The notes below the pieces were generated by a model. It made no database searches, had not been told where the DNA came from, and saw only the letters and a list, made by a program, of their open reading frames with translations. The position numbers were made by a program, and so were the translations under genes. A stretch of DNA of 64,000 nucleotides from Chinchilla lanigera (Eukaryota > Chordata > Mammalia > Rodentia > Chinchillidae), in assembly GCF_000276665.1 (NCBI RefSeq), contig NW_004955405.1, positions 14,287,423 to 14,351,422 of the forward strand, read 5' to 3'. This document shows, one piece after another, positions 1-11,289 of this stretch (within the stretch, counting starts at the first letter, position 1; every line of letters starts with the position of its first letter).

Positions 1-58
1 GTACTGTAGATTGAACCCAGGGCCTCGTGGATACACTCTACCACTGAGCCACATTTCC
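1..58 (-). repeat. ID-type tRNA-derived SINE, cut by the window edge
   Basis: Read on the minus strand, this piece carries the ID hallmark blocks: a B-box-like segment (reverse complement of TTGAACCCAGGG) and an A-box-like segment (reverse complement of CCACTGAGCCAC). It lacks the GGTACCGGAG ending of the young copies, so it is an older or diverged copy. The tail lies outside the window. Confidence 0.75.
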
Positions 59-204
59 CACAAAGAATAGTTCTTTAAAAAATTAATTATATGTTGAATC
101 AATTAAAAACTGTTCAAATTAATTCATATCTATTTATTGGAGTTCACTGCATCTTATCTTCTGTTTAGTTATTTTGTATTTACACTCATTTTGTATTTTA
201 AAAG

Positions 205-325
205 TGCCTTTGACATAAGTTCCATTAGGATCATTGTCATTATTACTACATCTGTATAACAGAAGAAATGGGAGGAATGCATGGGTAACTTCGCCAACAT
301 TATACAGGTAGAAGTCACTATATGC
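205..325 (+). repeat. MIR-like SINE fragment
   Basis: The order of short blocks (ATCATTGTCATTATTACTAC, then AGAAGAAATGGGAGGAATG, then a GGTAACTTCGCC block) follows the MIR core and 3' half, in which a run of T/A is followed by a 'gaggaaactgaggc'-like block and a 'taacttgccc'-like block. Strongly diverged, so assignment is tentative. Confidence 0.45.
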
Positions 326-1369
326 AAATCTGCAATCCCTGTTTTTAAGCACATGCAATGCTGTTTCACTGGGGTTGTGCTACCATTACAGTTTACACAA
401 TGTACATGCTTCACAGTGTGTGGTGTTTCCAGGTATGCAGTCTGACATCTATCATTAAACCATACTGAGTGATTAGAGACCCAAGACAATTTCTTGAAGT
501 GTAGACACACTCTTTCAGAAGGCTTATTTTTTCACAATATTCAAATAAGTGGTGGGACCTCTTACCATTCATACTAATTTATTAATTGTAAAAAGATTAA
601 AGCATTTAGTTCCTCTTTGATTGCTTGAACAGAAATGAACAACAAAAATCTATTCCATTTGCGATAACTTCTAGCAATCAAAATGCAGAAAGCAATAGTG
701 TGCTCCTGCACATTTATACTAGGTGACTCATCTGCCTGATGACTTTTGTGCCTGAATGGTCTCTTCTAAGGTCATTCTTTTAACAGAGAAGGAATTGAAA
801 ATTGAGCAAAATTTTATATGAATCTCTAGAGACTAAAATAAAGGCAAACCCAATTGAAGCAATAAAGAACACATGTTGTCTTAGTAAGATAATATAAAAT
901 TTTTTTCAAGAAAATAAGATAGCATTGAGATGGTATATTTGGACAATAAACATTTTGATTGAATAATTTATGTTATAATAGTAGAATTCTGTTCTTCTAT
1001 AAGTGACTATGTCTTATATTATAGTCAGAAGTCCTCATTGTACAGAAACCTTACTACATTAGAATGGGAAATCTCCCATTGGAATAGTAATATTTTTCTT
1101 ATATAGGTGAACAATTTAACAAAAGCTACTTTTTATGGTGAAATGTTATACTCATTGATAAATGTGAGTTAAAAACAAAAATTTAATGAGTAAAAATTCT
1201 TATAGTGAACTATGTTATCCAGTAATGAAGAACACAACTTAAAAAGTGGAAGCCCTCAGATTTCAAAATAACAATTTTTTCCTTCCCCTGAGAGATACTC
1301 TTATTATCATCTTTATGATAATCACTGCCTTGTTTCCCTTTGTACCTTTCTAATATGATTAAGTTTTAC
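326..1369. other. AT-rich sequence without recognised feature
   Basis: No repeat family, RNA gene or plausible exon could be recognised here. The sequence is AT-rich with short A/T runs and stops in all frames. Confidence 0.5.
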
Positions 1370-1990
1370 CAATTAGAGTATTTACATAAATTAATCATAC
1401 CACATAGTATTTTATGTTTGACTTATTTTACTGATGTTGGTTAATATTAAACATGACATCCACCTATTTTATTGCATGTTATTACCATTTGTTCATTTTT
1501 ATGCATACATAAAATACTCTGATAGAAATATTGCCCAATTTATCCTTCCATTCCATTACAGGTTATTTTTATTTTTTAAATTTTAAAGCTATCATTAGTT
1601 CTGCTGCTGTGTACAATGTTGAGGTCATCTTTTGCATTTCTCTTGAATTATAGACCACATATATCTTCAATATAAGTAAATGATACCAAAATTTCAATCC
1701 TCCTAACAATAAATAAGAGATAGTGTTACTCACTCTCACCAATATTTGACAAGCAAAATTCTAGTATTAAATAAATTTCAAATTAATTTAAGTATGGTAA
1801 GTATGTTTTTAAGTATTGGTATCTCATGTTGATTTTAATTTGCATTTCACCACCTACTAATTATTGGACATTTGGACATTTCTGGGAGAAGTATGTGTTT
1901 GGGATTCTTAGTCATTTTCTACTTTTGCTTATAAAATGTATTCTATGGACATATTGCTTCTCCTTTATGTTTTGAAAATACATTCTTCTA
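1370..1990 (-). repeat. Old L1 fragment (ORF2 3' portion), antisense
   Basis: Several blocks match the reverse complement of the mammalian L1 ORF2 3' region, notably TTTTAATTTGCATTTCACC near 1833 and the CTGCTGCTGTGTACAATG block near 1600. Indels and stops are dense, so this is an old fossil. It directly abuts the younger L1 insertion that begins at 2009. Confidence 0.55.
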
Positions 1991-2008
1991 CTTTCTATAT
2001 TTTCCTTG

Positions 2009-3243
2009 GTATAACCAGATTTTTTTTATTTTAAAAATAAAAGGAGGAAAACATTAACAGACAGACAACCTTTTACAAAATAGCAAAAGAACAGTACAGA
2101 CAATACAGAGTTACAAAGTGGTAGGAAATTAACAATGCTTCTTGTATTACATATTGATATCTTCAAAGTGGTTTCTCATGAAAACAGATAGAGACATGCA
2201 ATATTGATCAATCAAGGACTCACTGACAGTTTCTTTCAGCAAAGAAATAGAAGACAGTAGAACAACTATATTACCTATCCTGTGTATACATACATACAAA
2301 ATTTCTCCTTCTTTCCCTTCTCTTTTCCCACATCCCAGTTGCCCTTTATCCTTGAGTGCTTTCCTATCATTTCACAATGTCTATCATACCTCTGAGTTAA
2401 TATTCACCCTTTCAGATTTCACACTAGTGAGAAAATGCAGTGCTTGCACATGCACATCTGATTTATTTCACTTATGAGTATGGTCTCTAGTTGTGACCAT
2501 TTACCTATAAAAGCCTCGAGTTTATCTTTCTTTACAGCTGAGTAATATTCCATTATATAAAAGTACCACAATTTTCTTATCCAATCCTCAGTGGACAGGC
2601 ATTTGGGTTGCTTCTACAATTTAGCAATTACAAATTGTGCTGCTATGAACAGAGGTGCACATATATTGTTGTGATATGATGTTTTTAGATCTTCTGGGAA
2701 AATATGCAGAAGGGGTATAGCTCAGTTGAATGGGACCTCTAGTCCTAGTTTTCTGAGGAATCTCCAAACTTATTTCCACAGTGGTTTTACAAGTCTGCAT
2801 TCCCACCAGCAGTGGAGAAGAGTTCCTATTTCTCCACAGCCTCACCAACTTTTGTTATTGGTTGATTTCTCAATGCTAGCCATTCTTACTAGGGTAAGGT
2901 GGAATCTCAGTGTTGTTTTAATTTGCATTTCTCAAATGACTAATGATGTTGAACATTTTCTCATGTATTTAAAACCAAACTGCATGTGAAACACTTTAAA
3001 GAATCAAAAACTGGGATCTCATCCTACTGAAGAGTTTCTGCACATCTAAAGAAATCACCAGTAGAGTAAAAATAAAACCCACAAACTTGGAAAAAATTTT
3101 ATCTAACTGTCCCTCAGACAATGGCTTCTATCTAGAACATATAAAGAATTAAGAAACATCAGTCCTCCCAAATTCAAAGACCCAGTCCAAAAATGGGCAG
3201 CTGAGATGAATACACTTCTCAGGTAATAGTATAACCAGATTTT
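2009..3243 (-). mobile_element. 5'-truncated, twin-primed L1 insertion with 15-bp TSD
   Basis: The 15-bp sequence GTATAACCAGATTTT occurs at 2009-2023 and again at 3229-3243 and brackets the whole unit. The left end is a T-rich tract (the poly-A tail of a minus-strand element), followed by a 3' UTR (about 2040-2290) and the ORF2 3' end on the minus strand. There the frame from 2848 down to 2621 reads LLVGMQTC and other typical L1 C-terminal residues. From about 2971 the orientation flips, and 5'-ward ORF2 sequence runs on the plus strand to 3228. An inverted 5' segment with a normal 3' segment and TSDs is the signature of twin-primed L1 integration. The copy is dead: truncated and riddled with stops. 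Confidence 0.85.
2971..3228 (+). repeat. Inverted 5' segment of the twin-primed L1
   Basis: Plus-strand L1 ORF2 sequence: GAGTTTCTGCACATCTAAAG near 3031, ACAAACTTGGAAAAAATTTT near 3082, CTAGAACATATAAAGAATTA near 3133 and an AAAAATGGGCAGCTGAGATG block near 3189. In an intact L1 this part lies upstream of the region found in reverse orientation at 2300-2970. It is therefore the inverted half of the same insertion rather than a second element, and the right-hand TSD immediately follows it. Confidence 0.8.
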
Positions 3244-3489
3244 GATGAATAGTTTTATTTTAATATTTTTAAACTGAAAAATATTTTCCTAAATACTTAA
3301 AGTTATTCTTTGAAATATATCTGTAGGGTGAGATAATTATAAAATAATTGAAAAGCTGTATTTTTCCTGTAATAGTACATTTTTGTATGTATGTGTATCC
3401 ATGTATATTCATGCAGGTATGTGTATTTACATGTGTATGCATCCATGATCGCACAGTGCAAGCTTTATATTTGAGTCAAATGTTCACAT

Positions 3490-3775
3490 ATGAATATATT
3501 TCTGAATGCTTTTTTTTATATTACTCTAGTTGTTATCTTCAGAGGAAATGCTACAATTTTATAGAATAAACCCTGCCACCTTTTTTTCATCCTAAAGAAT
3601 ATCTTGCTTATCCTTAGCTTTGGGCATTTCTCCATAAATTTTAGAATAAGCCTATCAGGTCCCCAAAGTAAATAATTTGTCAGGATTTTGATTGGAATTG
3701 TGCTGTGCACAGAGAAAACTGGGAGAAAACTGCTGTCTTTGTAACATCGAGTCTTCTCGTGAACCAGCCTGACTC
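3490..3775 (-). repeat. Old L1 ORF2 fragment, antisense
   Basis: Blocks such as GTCAGGATTTTGATTGGAAT and the GAGTCTTCTCGTGAACC end match the reverse complement of L1 ORF2 after the reverse-transcriptase region. Diverged, with no intact frame. Confidence 0.55.
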
Positions 3776-3795
3776 GACCTCTCCAATGAGCCACA

Positions 3796-4500
3796 GCTCC
3801 AGATTTTGCTACCTTCTGAGTTTCAGTGATTTATACTGTTGAATAATATTTCACAGTAATGGTGAAATTTCAGATTTAAATTGAGCAGGCAGAGAAAATG
3901 AGTCAAAAATTCTTTTGAGAATCTTTGCTGAGAAGAGTGGCTGAGAAATGGGGGATAACATTTGGTGAATATAAGTGGGTAAACGAGATTTACTTTGGTG
4001 TTTTGATTATAGCTAGAAAGAAATTTGATTCAATCTGTATGTATGTTGCTGAGAATGAGCCAATAGGAGAGCAAATGGAGGATATATGAAAAGGACGAGA
4101 TGACAATGAGAGTAAACAAGAAGGTTGGTGTCCAGTATGTGAATGGGGCACTGCCTTTATTGGAGGAGAGACAGATAATCCACTCAACCTAGAAAAACTG
4201 CACTGTTACTCTAAAATGCTTTTTTGATAGACGTGATTTTTTTCATAATTGTTTGAGTATTTTCAATAGGTAACGAGTAACTTCCTTAGGTCACTACTGT
4301 TTTGAAGGAAGAAAAAATTGAAGTGATGAGAAAAGCAAATACATAAAATATTGACAGAATGAAAAAAGTACATGTCCTCCTGAATTTTAGTGTCATCAAA
4401 ATACTCTAAGGATTGAATCAATAGTAACCTAGCTTAGGATAGTTTTGGTTACTTTAACATCCTTTCATTATGTAAAGCAGAACAGACTTCAACATTTTAT
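3796..4500. other. Unassigned sequence
   Basis: No repeat or gene recognised between the L1 fragment and the MaLR-like LTR. Contains only short chance frames. Confidence 0.45.
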
Positions 4501-4539
4501 AGACAAAAAGTTGTCTTTTCATAAAGAAGACAACTAGCT

Positions 4540-4885
4540 ACACTGCTTGGGATGGTCAAGGTAAAGCTTGATTGTGTCAGCTTTACCGACATTGACATAC
4601 ACCAAGGGGATTTGTTGAGCACGCTTCTGGAAGTATCTGCATGGGCCATGGAGGTGTGAGCCTGGATGCTGGATTTGACCTCTCATGCCTTTTTCTCTGG
4701 GACTATTTCCCTATTTTGCTTGCAGCTGCCCTGAACCAAACACTTTTGCTCTTACACACCCACCCACCATGATGTTCTTGGCATGCAATGATGCCCCCTA
4801 AACTCTGAGCACTGTAAACCTCTCCTCCTTTGAGAGTGTTGTGCATTGTGACCCAGCAACCAGAGAGCTGATGAATTTAATCTTT
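4540..4885 (+). mobile_element. MaLR-type (ERVL-MaLR) solo LTR remnant
   Basis: The 3' half carries typical MaLR LTR elements in order: a TGCTGGATTTGACCTC block, a CACCATGATGTTCTTGG block, AACTCTGAGCACTGTAAACC, a T-rich CTCCTCCTTTGAGAG stretch, and a terminal CAGCAACCAGAGAGCTGATG resembling the usual 'cagcaa..gactaa' end. No internal retroviral sequence is attached, so it is a solo LTR or fragment. Confidence 0.6.
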
Positions 4886-5104
4886 CTAATTAAAAATACC
4901 TACACATCAAATTACATAAAAATTGAACAGTGTCTTTGCTAACTTTGAACAAGTTACAATTTTATTCATAGACTGTCCAGAAAGAATAAATTCTGAAACT
5001 AATTAATCAATATCTACTAAATTGACCAAAAATGCTGTATACTGGCTTAAAAGTTAAGGAGCTGTACTTCAACTACTACCTTCCCATACAGAAGATACCC
5101 TTGA

Positions 5105-5495
5105 GATATCTTTAGGTAACTCGCTGTACCTGAAGACCATAGTCTTGAGTGAAATAAATCAGACACACAGTTAAATAATGCATTTTTTCTAGTGTGTGAG
5201 AAACCTAAAATATAAATAAGGAGCAAGATGGAGGAAGCAGGAGGCACTTTTTCAAACGGGAAGGGGAACAAGAGATGGGAGGGAGAGGGAAAGGAAGCAA
5301 AGGGAAGGGGATTGAAATGCAAAAAAAAAGAAGTGAAGAAAAAAAGTAGAAATAGAGCTTTTATGAATGAGGAGAGGAAGAAATGAAAGGAAAGGGGACC
5401 AAAAAAAAAAGAATTAAGATATGTTATATACATGTTGAAATCCCCCATGATGAATGTGATCACTAGTTACTGCAAATGTACTAATAAAAAAATCA
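5105..5495 (+). repeat. L1 3' end (ORF2 tail and 3' UTR), sense
   Basis: Starts with the ORF2 C-terminal region (TTGAGTGAAATAAATCAGAC), continues into a purine-rich 3' UTR (about 5220-5410) and ends with an ACTAATAAAAAAATCAAAAT tail. The same order of blocks occurs at the L1 ends near 59.5 kb and 62.7 kb. The open minus-strand frame at 5047-5463 is only the complement of the polypurine tract. Confidence 0.75.
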
Positions 5496-5499
5496 AAAT

Positions 5500-7085
5500 A
5501 AGAAAACTTCCCTCTATTGTCTAAGAGGCAGATTTGAGATACGGATGTTCCACCTAAACACTTGGCTACTTAGCAAATAAATGCTTTCTCTTTTGCAGAA
5601 AAAAAGTAGAAATAGAAAATATTTCAATATCATAATTTTAAGTGCTGTAAAATGTAAATAATATACAAATTAAACATAATTGTGACAATTTTTCTATTTA
5701 TTTATATTTATAATTTTCCTCTACCTTTGCATTTACTGAATATTATGTTCATTAAGTATGCAAAATGAGGTGCTCACAATTGACTTATTAAAATTACCTT
5801 TACAATTTCTAATATTTGTATGAGTAAAGAAAATGATGCTGACTCTAATGAGCAATAAATTTTCTTGAATAGAGTAAGGAGAAGGATTTATTGTCCACAT
5901 GCATTAGTGTGGACAAGCTTCATGAAGATTTTAATTACTGCAATAGTAAGCGATGTAATTAGTTAATATTTGCAATAAATATACACAAATGATAATGATA
6001 CTTTCAGAGTCAGAAATGAATTCTGATATAAATTTTAGAAATCAGAACTATTCAGTAAATATTGGCATCTGTATTAATTTAGAAAACTTTAAATATTCAT
6101 ATATTTGCTAACATATGCAGAAAACTCAGTCCTAATCCAACAAAATTTTAACGCTTTCTACTGTTTATATAAACACAAAGAAATGTCCAAGAGTATAGTT
6201 AGCAAACAGCAAACTACACTACAAACATTCAGTCAGTATGACTACTGACAAACAATCCTCATAACATGAGTTTCGGTCATGCTTTCTTATTCACCCTTTA
6301 CCACTTCTCCATGGTTCTCTGATGCCTGTGAATAGGTCATCGTTCCCCCACTCCTATGTTCCACTTTATGGTAAGCAAATTTAGCAGAAGGTAGGTTCTG
6401 GAGCCTCACAAGATGCACTGTAAGGCGAAGTAAATTCTCCTGTCCTCTTATTCCTAACAGAGAAAACTAATTGCGTGTCACTTCACACTACTGTCACAAG
6501 AAATATCTGCAAAACAATGTTTCCATGATTTTCTCATCCTTGACAAGTTCCTCAACTCAAATCTGAACATTTAATGGCAGTGAAACTTTTTCCCTGAACA
6601 TTTTGAAAATAAAAAAAGAAAGAGAGAGAGAATAAAGAAACAAAGAAAGTTAGTAGTTAGTTTAAGCAAAGAAATAGATGTCTGGCAAATGATAAAGTTA
6701 TAAACAAGCGTTGAAGGCATATCAGTATTAAAGCGTCTCAGAAGAGAAGGTAACGTGGCTCAGGATATCAAGGACTGTATGGCGTAGAATGGTAAAGAGC
6801 ATAGCCTTCATTTCTTTTGATGTTTAAAAGCTTTGCATCTTAGTAGATCCCAAAAAAGGGCATTTAATTGAGTTTCTGCACTATTGTACCAAATTATATT
6901 ACTCTATTAACCATCTTGATAGTATGATAACATAGTTATTGTATTACTAACATATTTGAAAATATTTTTATTTTTAATTAACATGATAATCATACAAATA
7001 TATGAAATATAATCTGTTTTCATACATTTATTCATTGTACAATGATCAAATCAGGATAATTGATGTATTCATGATTTTGTAGAAT
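5500..7085. other. Unassigned AT-rich sequence
   Basis: No recognisable repeat family or exon. Contains a short (GA)-rich stretch at about 6613-6655. Confidence 0.45.
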
Positions 7086-7103
7086 ATAGAACATAGGAAG
7101 AAA

Positions 7104-7219
7104 GGGGGCTGGGGATTTAGCTCAGCGGCAAAAGCGCCTGCCTGGCAAGCGCAAGGTCGTGAGTTCAGTTCCCGGTACCGGAGAAAAACCAAAAAAACAA
7201 ACAAACAAACAAAAAAAAT
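7104..7219 (+). mobile_element. ID SINE, young subfamily
   Basis: Full-length ID body: a GGGGCTGGGGATTTAGCTC start with an A-box-like TAGCTCAGCGG, the CGCCTGCCTGGCAAGCGCAA core, a B-box-like GAGTTCAGTTCCC, and the terminal GGTACCGGAG at 7174-7183. An A-rich tail with ACAAAC units follows to 7219. The 5' flank AGAACATAGGAAGAAA (7088-7103) is not repeated directly after this tail. It reappears at 7441-7456, after the assembly gap and after a second ID tail. Confidence 0.9.
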
Positions 7220-7307
7220 TAGATCACTATGGCACCAAAATAATATGGCAGACATTGATATATGAAATTTTTGATTAGAGAATAATTACATTATGGTAAC
7301 TACTGAA

Positions 7308-7407
7308 NNNNNNNNNNNNNNNNNNNNNNNNNNNNNNNNNNNNNNNNNNNNNNNNNNNNNNNNNNNNNNNNNNNNNNNNNNNNNNNNNNNNNNNNNNNNN
7401 NNNNNNN
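7308..7407. other. Assembly gap (exactly 100 N)
   Basis: One hundred consecutive N, the conventional size for a scaffold gap of unknown length. The bases just to the right are an A-rich ID tail, so the gap falls at a SINE. Confidence 0.98.
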
Positions 7408-7414
7408 AAAAACC

Positions 7415-7445
<31 letters not shown>

Positions 7446-7456
7446 ATAGGAAGAAA
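7408..7456 (+). repeat. Tail of an ID SINE plus its 3' TSD
   Basis: The sequence after the gap begins AAAAACCAAAAAA, the exact start of the tail seen after GGTACCGGAG in other ID copies, then a long A run to 7440. It is followed by AGAACATAGGAAGAAA (7441-7456), identical to the 16 bases in front of the ID at 7104. The body of this copy would lie in the gap, or this is the true 3' end of the 7104 copy. Confidence 0.8.
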
Positions 7457-8445
7457 AATCATTTCTATTTTTGTCTTACTTAAACAGAAATTTCATAGGT
7501 CATTCATATGAATTCCAGCTGAAGGATTATGAAATACAAAATTTTAAGTTCTTCCTTTATTTAATAATTATCAGAGACAAGAAAAATGAGAAAGAGAAAC
7601 ATAGCACCATTTTCAATGATCATAAGCTCTATGATTTCAAACCACAAAATAATATGAAAAACTACCTTAAAATAATAAAAGTTAGATAAGGCTATTGATT
7701 GAGATCATTTTTAAAATATTTAATAAATAGAATAGGCTAGCCTTGATTGTTCAGAATAGATTCCATGCCTAACGAAGGCAGATACTGATCACTGCAAAAC
7801 AAAAATTAAACTACAGTACATCTGGAAAATGTGAAAGTGCTCTAACTGTGAAAATATCCAGAGAAGAATGAAAAGTGAAAAAACTATAGTGAATACTTTT
7901 AATCCTCATTTTTGAAGTTATAGTTATGAATATCCCTTAAAGTAAATAAGCTATTAACATTAATAAATCTAGTACTAGATACATAAGTTCCAAGTAAAGA
8001 TATACAGATAAATCCCAAGGAAAACAATATAATTTATTGCAATGAGAAAGAGGAGATTATGAAAAATGAAAGCATATGATTATAATTATTTCATTGTTTC
8101 TAGGAGGGTTTAAGATACTCTTAAAAAACAAAATCAATCTTAGTGCTGTAAAGTTACAAAATTACTTTAAAATACAAATAATGCACAATAAATGAGGAGT
8201 GAAAAAGAGACACACATGAGGACATGTATTAAGGCAGAAGTCAGGTGATCCGAGTGTTTCATACCTCTATTTAAACATGTACAGTACATGGTGAACAAAT
8301 CTTAGCTGTACAGACACATATAGTTCCTAGTTCTAGTGAAAGAGTTGAAGCAGCCTTACAGAAGCTTCTCACATTCCCTCCAGTCATTTATCCCACCCAG
8401 CCTAGAGAAATCACATACTGACCTGTAACATCATACATCCGCATT
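7457..8445. other. Unassigned AT-rich sequence
   Basis: No repeat family or gene recognised. Only short chance frames are present. Confidence 0.45.
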
Positions 8446-8449
8446 TCAA

Positions 8450-8935
8450 CTTTATTATCATAAGTGATTTCCATCACTTCACGTCCTTACCAATACTTTC
8501 ATTTTGTTAATATTTAAATATTAGCTATTTCAGAGAAGATGTGATGATAGTGTTGATTTATGCCTTCTTGATGAGCAGTGATAGTGAGCACTTTTTCATA
8601 TACTCATGTCACATTTGATAATTTTGACTTTTGTTCATATATTTGTTGTGTTGTTTGTCTTTGCTATTAAATTTTCACGGTTTTTTAGACATTCAGGGCA
8701 CAAGTACCATTCCAAAAATATGAAAATATCTTCTCCCGTTCTGTATTAGCATTTTGTGCTCCCTGTTTCTGATGAGTAGATGTGTTTTATCTCAAAAACA
8801 TCTAATTTTTCTCAGTCAGCACTCTCATTATTTTTAAAAGTACATATTTTATTGTCAAAAGTTATTTTCCAGTGTTTTTTTTTCTAATGCCATTATATTT
8901 TACCTATCACTTTTATGGTCAATTTGGCATTGGTC
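8450..8935 (-). repeat. Old L1 ORF2 fragment, antisense
   Basis: Contains reverse-complement L1 blocks such as TGATGAGCAGTGATAGTGAG, GAGCACTTTTTCATATACTC and AATATCTTCTCCCGTTCTGT, with a TTATGGTCAATTTGGCATTG end. Highly diverged, with no coding potential. Confidence 0.55.
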
Positions 8936-10170
8936 TTTGGATAACTTGTAAGGTAAATGTCATGATAACTTTAAAAATAGATATTTTAAAGCAACTGAAA
9001 CAATAAATAAACATTTCATTGAAGGGTGAACTCATAATAAAATGATTCAAATCTAGATACTGTAGAATATTTATATGGCCTGTTTGACAACACAAAAGCA
9101 AAACAAATGTTTATCAAAGAAAGAAAATTGTAGAGACAAAGAACAAATACAAAACTGGAGAGGAAAATTCATATGAATCATTCAGTCATTTTGGCATCCA
9201 ATATAATATGCTTATATTAAAATCCAGATGAGGCTTCTAAAATAATGTCATGATAACAATAGTTAAAATATTTATTAAAGATAGATTTTAGTTTGTTGGT
9301 TGGTTAGTCTATGTCTCAAACAACAGTATGCACCCAAGAAGATCAGGTGTCCCGTTACTGTTTGACCTTCCTAAAAATGTTACTTTTTCCATGCTCTAAA
9401 ATGGCTGTCTTTTCTCCCACCATTTTGTGCAAATTTCAATCATTACTAAAAAGTATAAGTGGCAGTGAGAAGGGACTTGCATTCACAACACAATTGAGAA
9501 ATTATACACATATTTTCCATCCCATTCCTTCATGTAAATTTGGCTGTTTTCCCACAGGAAAGTTTGGGAAAGAATCCTTAGCAAGTAACAAAGTAGGTAT
9601 TGACACCACTCCATTTTCTTTCTCCAAGGCAAGAGACATAAATGTTTCATAGAAATAGGATATTAAAAATAGTAAGATGTCAAAGTAAATTTAAGAAAAC
9701 TTCAAACTTTAACTTCAAATAAGGACTGTTTTACACAGACATATGGACAAAGAACGGAAGTTTTGGCTCTACATACTGTGAACAAGAGTGGGAGAAAGAC
9801 ACACTTGCATATATGCCTGTATATACTTGAAAGATATATAAACTACAATACTGTCCATTGCAACTTGAAAACATTTACAAAATTTTAAATTTATATATCC
9901 TCTTACTGTCATATTCCACTCAGAGTTATTTAGCTTCTTCAGATTCAAGCAAAATAACAGATTGCAAGGAAATTCAGCATAGCACTGGAAATATTTATGA
10001 ACTGGAGCAGCTTCAAATCAATTGTGTTCATACATTCAGGGGAGTGATATGCATATTAAGAGGAATATGACACTTCCATTTAAAATGATATTGAAAACAA
10101 TATTATTCTATGCTGGGGTGATGTATAACATAATATTTTCCTGTGCTAAAACAATAAAATTTGTGCAAGT
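8936..10170. other. Unassigned sequence
   Basis: No confident repeat or exon. The 113-codon open frame at 9311-9652 has no recognisable domain, no flanking splice or promoter context that stands out, and is most likely chance. Confidence 0.4.
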
Positions 10171-10179
10171 GTATGTGCA

Positions 10180-10365
10180 TATTCTCAAAGAACAAATTTG
10201 GAAAGAATATATAAGAAATATAACAGTGGATGCTTCTGGGGTATGAAAATTGTTTTGTTTAAGCTAAAGGAAAAGAAAGTTTTAGTTTTAATTCATTTTT
10301 TCATTCTTTTTGAATTTCATATTATGTGAATGTAGTACCTTTGCAATAAAAAAGAAAAATTAGAT
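10180..10365 (+). repeat. Possible old L1-type 3' end
   Basis: The run of blocks (AACAGTGGATGCTTCTGGGG, a T-rich stretch, GTACCTTTGCAATAAAAAAG) resembles an ancient mammalian LINE 3' end terminating in an A-rich tail. Assignment rests on pattern only. Confidence 0.35.
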
Positions 10366-10730
10366 TACATTTAAAAGTTTTCAAAGATGGAAGAAGTATT
10401 CATTGGTCAAAAGATATACTGAATTGTTAAACCAAATTGAGGATTGAAATGTTATCTAAAATACACCTAAGATATTTCATGTCAAATGGAAATAATGTGG
10501 TCTCAAATTAATCACTCTGAGAACATTAAAAATATCAACACAGAATCACTGTGTATTTTAAAACTGGGATCATGACCAGTGTATTTAAATACTTTTATGA
10601 AAAGCTATAAGCATACTTTTTTTTCCTGTGACTTGATCCGCAGGTTTAAAATGCATAAGTAGATAATCTCAACAACAGATATTAATTTGAAAGCCTATGT
10701 CTCCATCCTTCCCTATGTTACTTTTGATTT

Positions 10731-10858
10731 CCTCTATGGCTTTGAATACTTAATGTAGCATCTTTCAAACTACAGAATTTTAATTATTAATTTACCCTAT
10801 GGCTTTGACTACTTAATGCAGTTTTTTCCAAACTTCAGAGTTTTAATAAATAAACTTA
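10731..10858. repeat. Tandem duplication, two 64-bp units
   Basis: Unit 1 (10731-10794) and unit 2 (10795-10858) align along their length with roughly 80% identity. Both contain CTATGGCTTTGA(A/C)TACTTAATG, then a T-rich stretch, CAAAC(T), CAGA(A/G)TTTTAAT and an A/T-rich end. They are directly adjacent, so this is a local tandem duplication that has since diverged. Confidence 0.8.
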
Positions 10859-11237
10859 TGACATGCACTCTACTGAACAGTGCTGACTATTTGATAGTAG
10901 ATAAACAAGCGGTGTTCGCATGTGACATACAAGTTCATACAGCGATGTGTTCATCAGAGTGCTCATGTCTACTGTCAAGTGAAGGTAAGGATGTCCTCAC
11001 AGTGACAAGAAACTGGATTTACACTTTTTCATGTATACAGTTACCAGAATGCTAGTTTATCAGTTTGGACTGAGATTTAAATGATGTTTCTTTCCATAGG
11101 GAAACAGAACAAAATTCATGGGTTGCTTCAGTGCTACCCATCCACCTCTATAAAAGAGGAAGCCCAAGAGCCCTTTGAGGAACTAGTAATGTTAGTAAAA
11201 ATTCTTTCTGAAAATTCATATATTCTGTTTTTGTGCT

Positions 11238-11285
11238 GAATTATTAATAACATTAATAATTACATCAAGAATTATTAATAACATT
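11238..11285. repeat. 17-bp direct repeat with 31-bp period
   Basis: GAATTATTAATAACATT occurs at 11238-11254 and again at 11269-11285. AT-rich and probably replication slippage. Confidence 0.7.
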
Positions 11286-11289
11286 TTAT

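Noticed and set aside
2300..2970. Possible protein-coding exon on the minus strand (75 codons open)
   Set aside because: The residues are the L1 ORF2 C-terminus inside a truncated insertion.
5047..5463. 138-codon minus-strand open frame rich in F, L, S and P
   Set aside because: It is the complement of the purine-rich L1 3' UTR; its composition is forced by the tract.
11238..11285. Regularly spaced 17-bp repeat as a CRISPR-like array
   Set aside because: Only two AT-rich units in a mammalian sequence; simple slippage is sufficient.
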